Assembly (NCBI GenBank): GCA_014925825.1
Contig: JACGCK010000020.1
Location: 1-64,000, forward strand
Origin: Pholiota molesta
Lineage: Eukaryota; Basidiomycota; Agaricomycetes; Agaricales; Strophariaceae
DNA: 64,000 nt
Reading direction: 5' to 3'
How positions within the stretch are numbered: position 1 is the stretch's first letter; every line of letters starts with the position of its first letter. Shown here piece after piece: positions 47,151 to 57,697 of this stretch. A model generated the notes under the pieces. The model was given only the letters and a program-made list of their open reading frames with translations, was not told the origin of the DNA and did not search any database. A program made the position numbers and the translations under genes.

Positions 47151-47966
47151 GCCCAGTCCTCTCCCACCCCGCCAACACCAACAGACCATCCACACCCTCC
47201 CTTCCCCATGCTTGCTTGCTTTCTCCACGGGAGAACGAGAACGCCCGGGTTGTCCGAGGAGGCGGTTCGGGGCAGGAATGGCTCTCCCCAAGCAATTCGT
47301 CCAGCGATAATCACGTCCGTTGAGCGCGCTGAGCGAGGAGCGACGCCGCGATTGTATGTAGGCGAGGGAGGATGTGGGTAGGAAGAACTTGGGAAGAACA
47401 GCAGGATGGAAGCGAAAATTCTGGCGGACCCGTTCCCGCGCACGGACTCTACACGTGCACGCGGTCTGCGCTTCCACTTTTTGTCCACTCTCCTCTTCAA
47501 CTTGCGCGATGGTCGCGACTCGCGATGAGACTCCGCCAGCCTCGTCTCGTATCTCAAATCTACTCCCCATGCTCAAGTCATATATCACCACGCGCCGCAG
47601 TTGCTGCTCCGACAACCCCAGACGCGTTGGATGTTGATTGTTGTCTAAAATTTCATACTAATAGGAATGTAGATTCGAACTTGGCGCTTGGTATCCGTGG
47701 TGGACATGCCACGTTCAAACTTCCTTAACCTCCTCTCGCCGTCGTCTTCTGAGTCTGGCACCCGACAATCCAACCCAGGCTCCGTCTCTGCGTGCAAAAG
47801 CTCTAGCGACGCGCTCGCGATGCCCGCGCGCACTTGGCGTGTCCAGCGGGGGCTTTCGTTGCGAGGTAAGCTGGGATTTTAACAGTTGGGCGGGGCTTTT
47901 GGGTCGCGGTGCGTCATGGGCATGGTGGGACATGGGCATCAGTGATGGGACTTGGGTGCCATGTTT

Positions 47967-48004
47967 GGATGGATGGATGGATGGATGGATGGATGGATGG
48001 ATGG
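47967..48004. repeat. (GGAT)n microsatellite
   Basis: About nine GGAT units in tandem. Confidence 0.95.
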
Positions 48005-48818
48005 CGGACACTTCAGCTGTTTTTGGAGCGTTGGGTGCATCATCTATCGCTGAAAGCATCGCGGAGACCGCCCATCGTCTCGCCCGCCGCCTCTCCCATG
48101 TGAAATTTCACTTATTTCAAAGATCGGTAGGAACAACGGGAAATTGTGGTCGAACATAGCTTCCTTCCCATCGCTCACCGTCCTCCACACTCTTCATTCC
48201 CTGTTTGCAACACCCGAAACAGGCGTCGACAGCCAGCTGTTGTGCGTCCGGCCTTCGCTCATGCCGTGTCTCGCTATCTCTCAAAGTGCGTTGAAATTTG
48301 GCGGTGAGTAGCCCCATCGTTAGCTGCAATGAACGAGAAGGTAAGTACATCCAACTGTCGGATGTGTATTATCGTCAGCGGACTGGTGGCGTCCTCTACC
48401 CCCCCTCCCTGTTCTCCGCTGCCCAACCGACCGGCACTTCATTTCGTCATTTGGATCATACCTCTATCAACTCCATTTTGAAAAACACTCCGTCTCTTAA
48501 ACTAGGAAGAGCTAGTTATGTCTGCCTTGGTGTCAAGTATCACAATATCGCTAAGCTATTTCATTATCTTCGATCTCATCAGACATGATCACTCGCGAGG
48601 GGGAGGGGTGTGCTCCGCTTGTTTTACTTGGCGCTCTCAAGCGGCACACGAAGAGGCCAATATTCAAGCAGTAAAAAGTAGTCTCTTGTACGACGCCTGA
48701 AAAATAAATATGGCTACGGTAGCCGGGTACTCGTTACAATCCTATCCACATACATCCAATACAAAGAAAGAGAAAAGGTATGCGCTGGTGTATGTACGTT
48801 CGAAAACGTCCATGTCAT

Positions 48819-48861
48819 GAAAAAAAAACAAAAAAAAAAAAAAAAAAACAAAAAAACAAAA
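48819..48861. repeat. A-rich tract just past the NLR stop codon
   Basis: Runs of A interrupted by single C, ending 4 bp before the minus-strand stop of the NLR gene. On the coding strand this is a T-rich stretch immediately after the stop codon. Confidence 0.9.
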
Positions 48862-48864
48862 TAT

Positions 48865-51800
48865 TCATAACGCGAGCGTTCGGGCTTCGCGAACGCTCTC
48901 CATAAGTTCATCGGCCGTCTTGAATGCCGCTGCTGCGTCCTCGGACCGCCCTGACATTTCGTACGCCTCGCCGAGTCGCTTGAGGTCCGTGGCCTGCTCG
49001 GAGACCCACTGTGCCTCGCGATGGAACTCGAGCGCTTTTTGGAAGTTGTCGATTGCCAGGCCGACGTGGCCTCGCTTGATATTGAGGGTTCCGAGGCTTC
49101 GAAGGATATTGGCTTGCTGATACGAGGATTTATGAGATTTTGCGTTTACCATAGCTTCATCCAAGAAATGTTCCGCATCTTTGAACTGTCCCTTGACGAT
49201 GTAGAGGTCCCCAAGGACCCACAAACAGCGCATCTCGATATCCCTCCATCGCCCCAAATTCCAGATAAGATTGAGCGTCCGCTTTGCTTTATCGAGTTGG
49301 TTGGACCTGAAGTACACAGTCCCTAGATGCGCGAGAGCGTCAGCCTGCCGGTACTTGGCTCCCAATTTTCTGGAGAGCAGCAGGGCTTGGTCTAACAGAA
49401 GTTCGGCCTTGTCGAAGCGATCTGCACAGATATAAACCCAGCCGAGGGTGGTAAGAATGAAGGGTACCTGAATAATGTCCAGGTCCACTTTGGCAGACGC
49501 CGTGAGCAGCGCCTGGGCCGCAGACAGCTGATCTGAATGGATGTATACATTCCCTATGTCACCGATAACTATGAGATGATAGGCAACATCATTCAGCTGC
49601 TTGAAGATAGAAAGGGCCTGCTCGAGAGCCTGTCTGGCATCTGTAAGCCTATTTGTCTGGAGGTAAATACGACCCAGACACTGAAATGCTCGTCCTTCCT
49701 CGGATTTATAATTGGTTTCTTTTGCTGCAGCTAAGGCTTCGGCGGCAAGGTTTTTGGATAGGGTTAGATTACCAAGGATCTGATGCAGGTCGGCTAGGAC
49801 CAGAGCAGTCACTGCAATACCTACGAGATTTCCCATCTGTTTGAAGGCATCTAGCACATTGGCCAAGTTCGCCTGTGCCTCCGCATATTGTCCCTTATCG
49901 ATGTACAGTCTCCCAAGCCTTTGGCGGATATATATTTGTCCCATTTGATCATTTGCTTGGGTGTAGAGTGTAAGACTTGTGTTGAACACAACTTCGGCTT
50001 CGTCCTGCTGCCCCATGCTGGCAAGGGCAGCGCCGAGTTTGTCCAATGCCATTGCTTCAAACGCGGTAGAATTCCCCTCTTTGAAGAGCTTTGCGGCCTC
50101 TCGATGGCACTTTTCAGCCTCTATGAAGTGGGCCTCTGAAAAACATAACCCGCCCAATGCTATGAGGCACTGCGCGCGTGGTATCGGATGACTCGCAGAT
50201 CGAGTGAGCGCCATTTGGATGGTATCCCGATTCATGTACCCAATCTTCCGCGACCAGTCAACGAGAATGGCAGTACACCCTATGAGCACCCCCATATCCC
50301 GCTCGTAGCCAGAAATGTATGCTTTCTGGAAGATCGAATGGATATTCTGAATTTCCGGAGTGACTTGCTGGTAAATGTGCGGATTAAGACTTTGGCCATC
50401 TGCCCAGAACATCATGGGAATGTAATATTCGGTAAGCGGACCAAGCACAAGAGAGATTTCCGAAGAGAGGAATTGATGGCAGAAAAAGAGGATTGGGGAC
50501 AGCATTTGTATGCGAGGAGATGGGGTGTTATCCTCTGGCTTGATCAACGCAACAGCTCGCAAAGTCCGTAAGAGTTTTCGTATTTCAGTGATGCCAAGAT
50601 ATTCTTCGAGTCGGTCAATTGAAGCAGATGGGAATCCATCAGGCAGCAAAGATAGAGCAGCCAGGAGAGTGAGAGAATCGGGATCCTTGATCATTCGCGG
50701 ACTATTCATCGACAGGGCTATCGATGTATTCAAGTTGGACTCGCGACCTTCACCACCATTCTCAACGACGGCAGTCTGCTCTTTCGTCCACCGAGTCCAC
50801 AACTCTCGCGATGACTCCCCGTCGCGAAGCAGTGTTGATATCAGCGTGATCGCCAAGGGTATTCCATCGACGCCATCGAGAAGTTGCTGGGTAAAATCAT
50901 CGACTTTGTGGTTTGGGCAGATATTCTGCAGGATTTCGTGCGCGCTGTCGGAGGATAAAGTCGGTAAGGGTGGTAGCTGAGGGTGCGACCATGCGACTTT
51001 GGAGGGTCGTTGGGTACCGCGTATCGTGATGATGAGAGACAAATTGGGAATGTCGGCGATGGCGGTTAATCCATCCTCTATCCTCGTCCGAGTGGACGGG
51101 GGCTCCCAGGGAGTTTCGAAGTTATCGAGACAGAGCAGGGTAGTAGACGTCTCTAGTCTGTGTCTTATAGATGCTAGCATGGCGGAGGGCGTAGCCTTGA
51201 TGTCCAGCATATTGCAGATACCCAAAAGCAGAGCATCGACATCAGCCGTCGCCTCGCAGGATAAGAAGTATCGATATTTGTAGTGCTCGACGATCTTTGG
51301 ATCATGAAGAATCGATCGCGCCAATGTCGTCTTCCCGAATCCGCCGCCACCCAGAATGGCGACACGAGATGGTTCTGTGCGAAGGAGGACCTCGAGTGCA
51401 GTATCGTATTGGGTTTCGCGCTCGACCATCAGGTTCGGCTTTGGCGGAAGGATATGTTCTGGAACACTAAGAGGACCGGGAACGTTGTTTGAGTCGTGTT
51501 AATGCATAATAATTAATGAGAGTTCCACATACTCAGGAAATGTCTGTTGATTTGATACGGGACCAGAACCGACTTGCTCCATCGTAATGCGAAAGATGAT
51601 ATCCTGTAGTTTGAAGTTTGAACCGTAGTTATCAATACACCAAATTTATTTCGAAACAATATTTCGCGCACCAAAATAAGTTGAGTATTTAGCTCGTCGA
51701 GACGGCGATCATGCTCGTTTAACTCATCCAACCCACGATTTATTAGGCGGGCCAATCCAGTTCGAGATGATCTATGTCTCTCTAATGCATCGTGAACGGC

Positions 51801-52264
51801 GATGAGGGCACTTAAAGCCCGATTCAGCGCTTGATAATACATATTGTTACCAATGAACCTTACCGAGTGTGCTCGCTCAATTGGCTCTCTAACCTGCTCA
51901 ATTTCTCCCTTTGGCTCGACTGCGCGACCTCGGCCAGCTTCTGATAGATCGATTTCGACATGCGGAGTACCTTATCGATAATCTCGCGGCATCGTTGCTT
52001 ATTTGCTTTGATTTCCTAGATACAGCGCATTGCAATGTCAAAAGGCATACATAATAGTAAACGGTGGCAACTTACGTCTCTAACTCTGATGATCTGAAGT
52101 ATCACACCCGACAACGATTTCACATATGGGACGCCGTTCAGCATCTCACTGACCTCTTTTACGATGGCGACTACAGTATTGACGAGCTCTATGCCAGTAT
52201 CGACAGCGCTAGATGAGTTTTGATTGACCGTAGCAGGAACATTAGGGTTTTCGTTGGCGTCCAT
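48865..52264 (-). CDS. NLR-like protein: helical N-terminus, NB-ARC, TPR repeats, 1,050 aa
   Basis: STAND-class NTPase of the fungal NLR type, thought to act in non-self recognition and programmed cell death in the cytosol. Five exons: 52264-52076, 52015-51864, 51810-51672, 51603-51533 and 51466-48865; all four introns are GT-AG, 53-68 nt, with matching phases. Residues about 1-180 form a helical region (EIKANKQRCREIIDKVL, RTGLARLINRGLDELNEHDR) resembling the MLKL-type four-helix N-terminal domain common in basidiomycete NLRs. NB-ARC follows, with P-loop GGGGFGKTT at 223-231 and Walker B LLCLDNFE at 294-301. A GIPLAI-type motif (GVDGIPLAITLI) comes next. Residues about 600-1,040 are TPR-like helical repeats (for example ALASMGQQDEAE, LGRLYIDKGQYAEA). 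The start MDANENPN was chosen as the first ATG of the exon giving a continuous helical domain; one further upstream in-frame ATG is possible. The gene is intact and probably functional. Confidence 0.88.
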
Positions 52265-52880
52265 GGTGGCGGCAAAGATAGGGATAACCTTGTACACGAA
52301 AAACAAAGTACGATGTTATATGTTTTGTGGTGTGAACATTCACTGACAGCATTCTTGATCATAGCCTCGACATATATTTATAGGTCGCAATGGCCTTGCA
52401 TGTCCTCTGCCTACGACACTGCCTTTGAGCGCTAACTAGAGGACCACATGCCAATGTATACAGCCATAGTTTTTAAGTCAAATGCATAGATTAGGAGTAC
52501 AATGTGGACTCATCACGCCGCCACACATAATCTGTTTCCACATCCGGTCTCTCTCTGTATCGCTGTGTTATGTCTGGCAGAAGCCTCGGCTCCGTTCACG
52601 TACCACGATAGCACATCCTGCGCTGAACACGGAGCCGGACCTATCAAGAGGTGATGCTGGCGAAAAGCGCCAATGTCTGCGTGTATTCATTTGATACATG
52701 TTTGTGAGCCATGTTCTATTAGACGATGAAGCACGCTCCTACTCACGAAATCCCATCCCGAACACCGTCATGCTTTACCCTACGTAAAGCTTCTTCATGT
52801 TCAGTTTGCTGTCCTTCTTCTCCACCTACTCGCAGCGCCAACAGCAACTCCGGCACCCCGAGACCCTATCAGGCAACTCG
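52265..52880. other. Spacer upstream of the NLR gene
   Basis: Presumed NLR promoter region; no recognisable gene or motif. Confidence 0.4.
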
Positions 52881-52889
52881 TCCCATGTA

Positions 52890-53640
52890 ATCGGCCACCT
52901 ATGCGAGACAACTATGGTCTGGCGACTGCAGTGCGGGCTCTTCCACTTTGCCCCGGACACTAGCGAGCATGTTCAGAGCGGCCTTGGCGACGGAGTAGGC
53001 GTTGAATTGGCCCGCCATGAGGAAGGTGATGTGGGAGGAGGCGAGGACGGAGGAGATGAAGATGATGCGTTTCAGTTCGGAATTCTTGATAAGGGGGAGG
53101 AATGCGCGGGAGACCCGCAGAGGCGCGACGGTACTGAATGTAATTTCGTCTGCGAACTCATCCAGGTCCCTAAGCGATGATGATAAGAAATGGAGCATGA
53201 AGGGTAAGTTCGTTACTTACAATTCCTCGAAAGACGTAGTCGGTTGTGGGTTCTTTCCCCCATTGTTCACGAGATAATCAAGTCCATTAGGGAGGAGCGG
53301 CGGAACAGCCTCGACGGCCTTGTCCACACTATCTTGGCTGGAGATGTCGAGCTCGACAAGCTTGAGGTGTTCCGGGTGCTTCCCAGCCAAAGCCTGAAGC
53401 GTGGGGCTAGAGACATTACGTGCAGTAGCAATGGCGAAGTTCGATTCATCTTTAACCTGTATCAATGGCCTGTCAGCAACATCTCTACACCGAGCGTCTA
53501 AGAGGAACTGACCAAGTTCTCGACTGTGCTGTAGCCGATGCCACGCTAGCGCCAGTGATCAACCAAGGTCCAAGAAGGTATGTTGTGAAGTTGGTTTCGG
53601 CTGTGGTGATAGAAATTGAAGATGAAGTCGCAGGGGAAAG
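52890..53640 (-). pseudogene. Decayed short-chain dehydrogenase/reductase
   Basis: NAD(P)-dependent oxidoreductase family with a Rossmann fold. Visible in order on the minus strand: a start of the TGxxxGIG cofactor motif (TGASV, then GIGYSTVENL in another frame, near 53,545-53,560), then VKDESNFAIATARNVSSPT and LDISSQDSV. NNGG follows, in the place of the NNAG motif. An intron with a GTAAGT donor at about 53,220 leads to FISSVLASSHITF (the Ser region), and the Y-x3-K active site is kept in AYSVAKAALNML. One base appears to be missing within the TGxxxGIG motif, and the C-terminal third cannot be followed past 52,895. I consider it a truncated, frameshifted relic; a sequencing error at the first site is possible. 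Confidence 0.65.
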
Positions 53641-53740
53641 CGGAGTCGTGGTTGGTTATCCATCTCAATCAGATCCCTGCTTTTATAGGTTGTCAATCGA
53701 ATTGGATGGAATGGCGAAGATAATGAATGAGGTGGCCTAA

Positions 53741-54680
53741 GCTAAGCTCGGGGATTGACTGAATGGCCGATCACCAACGACGGGCGGTCTTTGAATAGGC
53801 TATAGCATTCGCGTCACCGAAGACCGACGCCGAGCCCTATTCTTGGTTCATGGTGATTCGTCTCATCGCTCGCTGAGGCTGGCAGGAACTAGATGGTATT
53901 CTGGGTTATCTCACATACTTATCCATCTCTTCTACTATATAAAAACCATGTATTCTCTTCTACTATATGTAAGCCATGTATTATCTTTACCAGAACGTCA
54001 CCTCGTTCTAAAAACGCAAGGCTTGCCCTGCTTTCGTTCTATCACTGCTTCCCAATACGTGCACATCTCTTCAACAATTGCGCGGTCAATGTTTCTACTT
54101 CCAGGCGATTCAGTTTACCCTTACTTATATATTGACAATAATTTGCGTGTTTGGGGAACGGATTGTCTGCTCCTTACCTTTTGGCGGTGCGTGCCTATGT
54201 TTATAGATCGCATTTTCAACTCAGGCTCCCTTTGGCCGGTAAACAATGAGTTCGAATCAATCAGAAGTCGTGTTCAATATTCCAATAAAGCTTGAGCAAA
54301 ATAACGAAGTTTACATGTACCTGTTGAATTATATGGATATCCGATAGTCTAAGGTCGTCAAAAAGTAAATCACAGAGACCAGGATGTTGCGTCCGTCCTT
54401 ATAGGTGAAAAAATGCTGCAGAACGAACATTTCCATTTATTGTTGACCTCAATATTTCAGACTTCAGTGGCACACACAGGGCACGCATGGCGCGCGTGCG
54501 ATAAAATACAGAGGAGCACATGACCGCGACGCGTTCAGAATTTGCCACAATCCGCCACACTCTCCAGCTCTTCTTTAACTTGACCACCTTTTCCTATTGC
54601 CCATTCAACACACCAACTATCAGAGTAGCAGCTCTATTATTCTCTACCTCGTTTTTCTCTCTTCACCAGCATCTGCTTCC
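53741..54680. other. Intergenic, no gene seen
   Basis: AT-rich sequence with only short open frames and no domain or RNA gene that I can support. Confidence 0.45.
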
Positions 54681-56162
54681 ATGATCAACTCGTAAGCTCT
54701 ACGTCTGATGTCAATATCTTCTTCCAGGCTGATACGCGACTCCATAGTGCGCACGATGAATTGCCCCAAGGATCCACAAGCTCAAATTCTCAGGAGAATT
54801 ATCCACCTTGGGAGTACCCGACATCTTCCCATGATACTCACCATTATCATGAACTGGCTTCGGCGAGCAGGTTCGTGCACCTCAGCATATTCTGGTGGCA
54901 TTTTCCCTTAGTTTCGACAGAGCTCCCAGCCCTTGGCACCTGTCATACCTGAACTACCAGTATTCTATGTACTCACCGCTTCTAGCTATGAGGTATGTTG
55001 CTAAACGCGTATATTCTACTGACAGACGACTGACTGACAAGGTTTTATCAGTGGACCAAGTTTTCCTTTGAAGCAATTTGATGTAATCCAGACGACGCGA
55101 TTGCCAACATGGTCAGATAAAAGGTACGCGACAATTTATATCACGATATCAGAAATCCTAACAGCCCATAGCCCGGCATTCCCATTCGGAGGGCACAACG
55201 ACCCAACGGAGGCGCTTTATGCGGACGAAGCGGGCCAGAACATCTGGGACCTTCTCGTCGATGACACCGTATACCAAGCGTCCACTCCAGAGCTGGACGG
55301 CTCGTCTACGGCGTCGACGCCCAGCGCGTCCGCGGCGCTTCTCGGTACGCCCGTCTTAGCGGGGCCTTCTACCGTCTGGGACGCCGGGTTCGATATCCAT
55401 GCGCACGCTGTGCAAGTCCAGGACCCTGTGCTAGATTATGGGTTTCAGCAGAATTTGCAATGGCCTTTCAAGGCGCCGGTGCTGCCTGACCAGATATACG
55501 TGGAGCAGGCTCCATTAGAATTTACAACGTCTGTCCCATCGCCTCCTCCGGCTTCATTGATTCCTTCTCAAACCTATTATGTCGAAAGGCCCTCGAATGC
55601 AGGAGAGCGACGCACCTTAGCGCGCGACGCCCGCCGGCGGACGCTTGGGCCGTACACAACCAAATCGAGGACTTCAAACCCATCGCCACCCGCCACAGCT
55701 AATGTGCAGGACCCATCCGCAATCATTCAACAACCTCTGAGCCCGTCCGTCGTCGATGTGCCACAGCCCTCTCCGCCCGTAGATCGAAGCTCCGTGCCCA
55801 CAGCCCTCCTCCTCCCCCCTCGCTTATCAGCTATTACATGCACCTACGACAACTGCACGCACACCGCGCCGTTCACCGGCCGGTCCGCATGGAGGACGCA
55901 CCTCGCGCAGTACCACCGCGTCCGAGGCAACTCGACCGCCGGTGGTGAGTGTCGTTTCCCCGGGTGTGGCGAGTGTCAGGCGGATAGTATAATGCGGCAT
56001 GTTGTGACGCGGCACTCTGGGGTGGCACTGAAATGCCGGCAGTGCGGGGCGCGGTTTTTAAGGGAGGATTCGCTGAAGAGGCATGTTCGGTGTGCGGAGG
56101 GGCATCGCTACTTTGGAGGGAGGACGGATGTTTTTTATTTTGATGAGATATATGCTGCGTGA
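54681..56162 (+). CDS. C2H2-type zinc-finger protein, 5' exons uncertain
   Basis: Probable nuclear DNA-binding protein. The last exon is open from about 55,068 to the stop at 56,162. It encodes an acidic then Pro/Ser/Thr-rich region followed by three zinc-finger-like units near the C terminus: CTYDNC ... HLAQYH, CRFPGCGEC ... RHVVTRH and the cleanest one, CRQCGARF ... SLKRHVRCAEGH. There is no in-frame ATG before the fingers in this exon, so upstream exons are required. Candidates are ATG 54,681 with donor GTAAGC at 54,692, and an exon of about 54,728-54,869 whose Ser/His/Tyr-rich frame (SSNSQENYPPWEYP) looks coding. I could not join them in phase with certainty. The target of the factor is unknown. 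Confidence 0.6.
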
Positions 56163-56315
56163 TGTGAGATACTCTACTTGTACTCTTTTGTGATTCCTTT
56201 TCTATCGCGTTCTATTGTATCTATTATTTTGTGTTGTATTGGTATTGTATAATTTCCTACCTAAATCACTTGCCAGTGACTGTTTTGATATGCAAATTCT
56301 ACATACAGTTTTTCT

Positions 56316-56618
56316 TATTGAAATGAGAGTGTGTAATTGACGTGGCACCACTGGAATAAACGAGAGAGTCTCAGTCTCGACGTGATAGACGAACTGATGT
56401 ATTAAGATATACCTGGAATAAACGAGAGAGTCTACAGGTATATGAATGAGTAAATGAGTGGAGATATTGTATGTATAGGGGCTCACCTCAGTCTCGACGT
56501 GATAGACGAACTGAGGAGAGCCGCGTGTGAAACTAACTCTATATATACTAGGGAATGTATTATCTAAGGAGTGTATATGCAAGATGAAAAAAGAAACTGA
56601 AAACATGTATTTACAACA
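56316..56618 (-). repeat. 3' LTR of the Copia element
   Basis: 303 bp. It contains internal duplications CTGGAATAAACGAGAGAGTC (twice) and CTCGACGTGATAGACGAACT (twice). On the coding strand it begins TGTTG and ends CAATA. Confidence 0.95.
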
Positions 56619-57697
56619 CGCCCACTCAGCGAGCATATACCTCCGAGCGAGGCTTGAGTCCATTAGACTTGACGAAATGAACGAACTTTTCGCGCGCGAG
56701 CGACTTCGTGAGAATGTCGGCGAGTTGGTCACCAGTCGGAACGTAGTCGACTTCGATGATACCAGTCTCGTGGTAATCGCAGATGAAGCGATACTTCGTG
56801 TCGATGTGCTTCGTGCGCTCGTTGATATTGCCGTTCTTGATGAGATGAATGGCGGATTGATTATCGACGAGGAGAGGAGTAGGATCAAGGATGGGGAGAC
56901 CAATGGAGTCGAAGAGACTGCGGAGCCAGCTAGCTTCTTGAGCACCAATTGATGCTGCAATGAATTCGGCTTCGGTGCTCGAAAGAGCAACACAGGTTTG
57001 TTTCTTCGACGCCCACGTAATCGCGCCACCTGAAAGGGTCGATATGTAGCCGGATGTGGACTTACGATCGTTACGGTCGCCAGCCCAATCAGAATCGGTA
57101 TAGATGATGGGTTCGGAGGGTCCGCAGTTGCCGTCGTAGACAAGGACGTAGTCGGAAGTCCCTCGTAAGTAGCGGAAAATGCGATTTACTGCATTGAGGT
57201 GCTCTTGTCCGGGTGCGGCGTTGTGACGGGAGACGACGCCCACTGCTTGAGCAATGTCGAACCTAGTGCAGCTCATGAGATAGATGAGCGAACCAACACG
57301 TTGTTGATAGTCTTGAGTGTCGACCTCGGGTTCGGATAGGAAAGGGAGATGAGTGTTGGGATCCATTGGAGTACTAACAGGACGGCAGTCTGTCATGCCA
57401 AAACGATCGAGGATGTCCTCGATGTAGCGCTCCTGGGAGATGGTGACGAGGCGGCGAGCCTCATCGCGTTCGACGTGCATGCCGAGGATCCAGTTGATGT
57501 CGCCAAGCTCAGTGATTTCGAAGTGTTCGCGAAGCTGGGACTTGATTTGTTCGAGGGCAGCTGGGTCGTTGGAGGCGAGAATGAAGTCGTCGACGTAGAC
57601 CGTAATAATAATGATTGTGTCGCCTTCTTTCTTGTAGAAAAGGCAGTGGTCGACACTGCTTCGCGTGAAACCGAGCTCCTCCAGGAGGTCGCGCAAC

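Larger units (their letters stand above)
35684..47640. repeat. Mosaic non-coding repeat field, right part
   Basis: Continuation of the field interrupted by RecQ element 2, carrying the same landmark blocks in the same relative order at irregular spacing of roughly 3.4-4.5 kb. These include the block around GTAGCCTCAGATATTTACAT (about 35.71, 39.20, 42.61 and 46.98 kb), the GC-rich block with CCGCCACAGCAACACGCTCC-like words (about 37.17, 40.15, 43.50, 44.00 and 44.24 kb), and the pyrimidine-rich block before CGTATCCATCCGCTCCCC. Both strands are full of short open frames with Arg/Ser/Pro/Cys bias and no domain. I call no gene in this interval. Confidence 0.65.
47641..48864. other. Spacer downstream of the NLR gene, no gene seen
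   Basis: A Ser/Pro/Arg-rich minus-strand frame (47,715-48,059) contains the GGAT microsatellite translation and is not credible. Segments 47,925-48,040, 48,400-48,490 and 48,670-48,830 have counterparts near 9.8-10.75 kb. Confidence 0.5.

Noticed and set aside
47715..48059. Minus-strand frame with repeated HPSI units
   Set aside because: It is the translation of the GGAT microsatellite.
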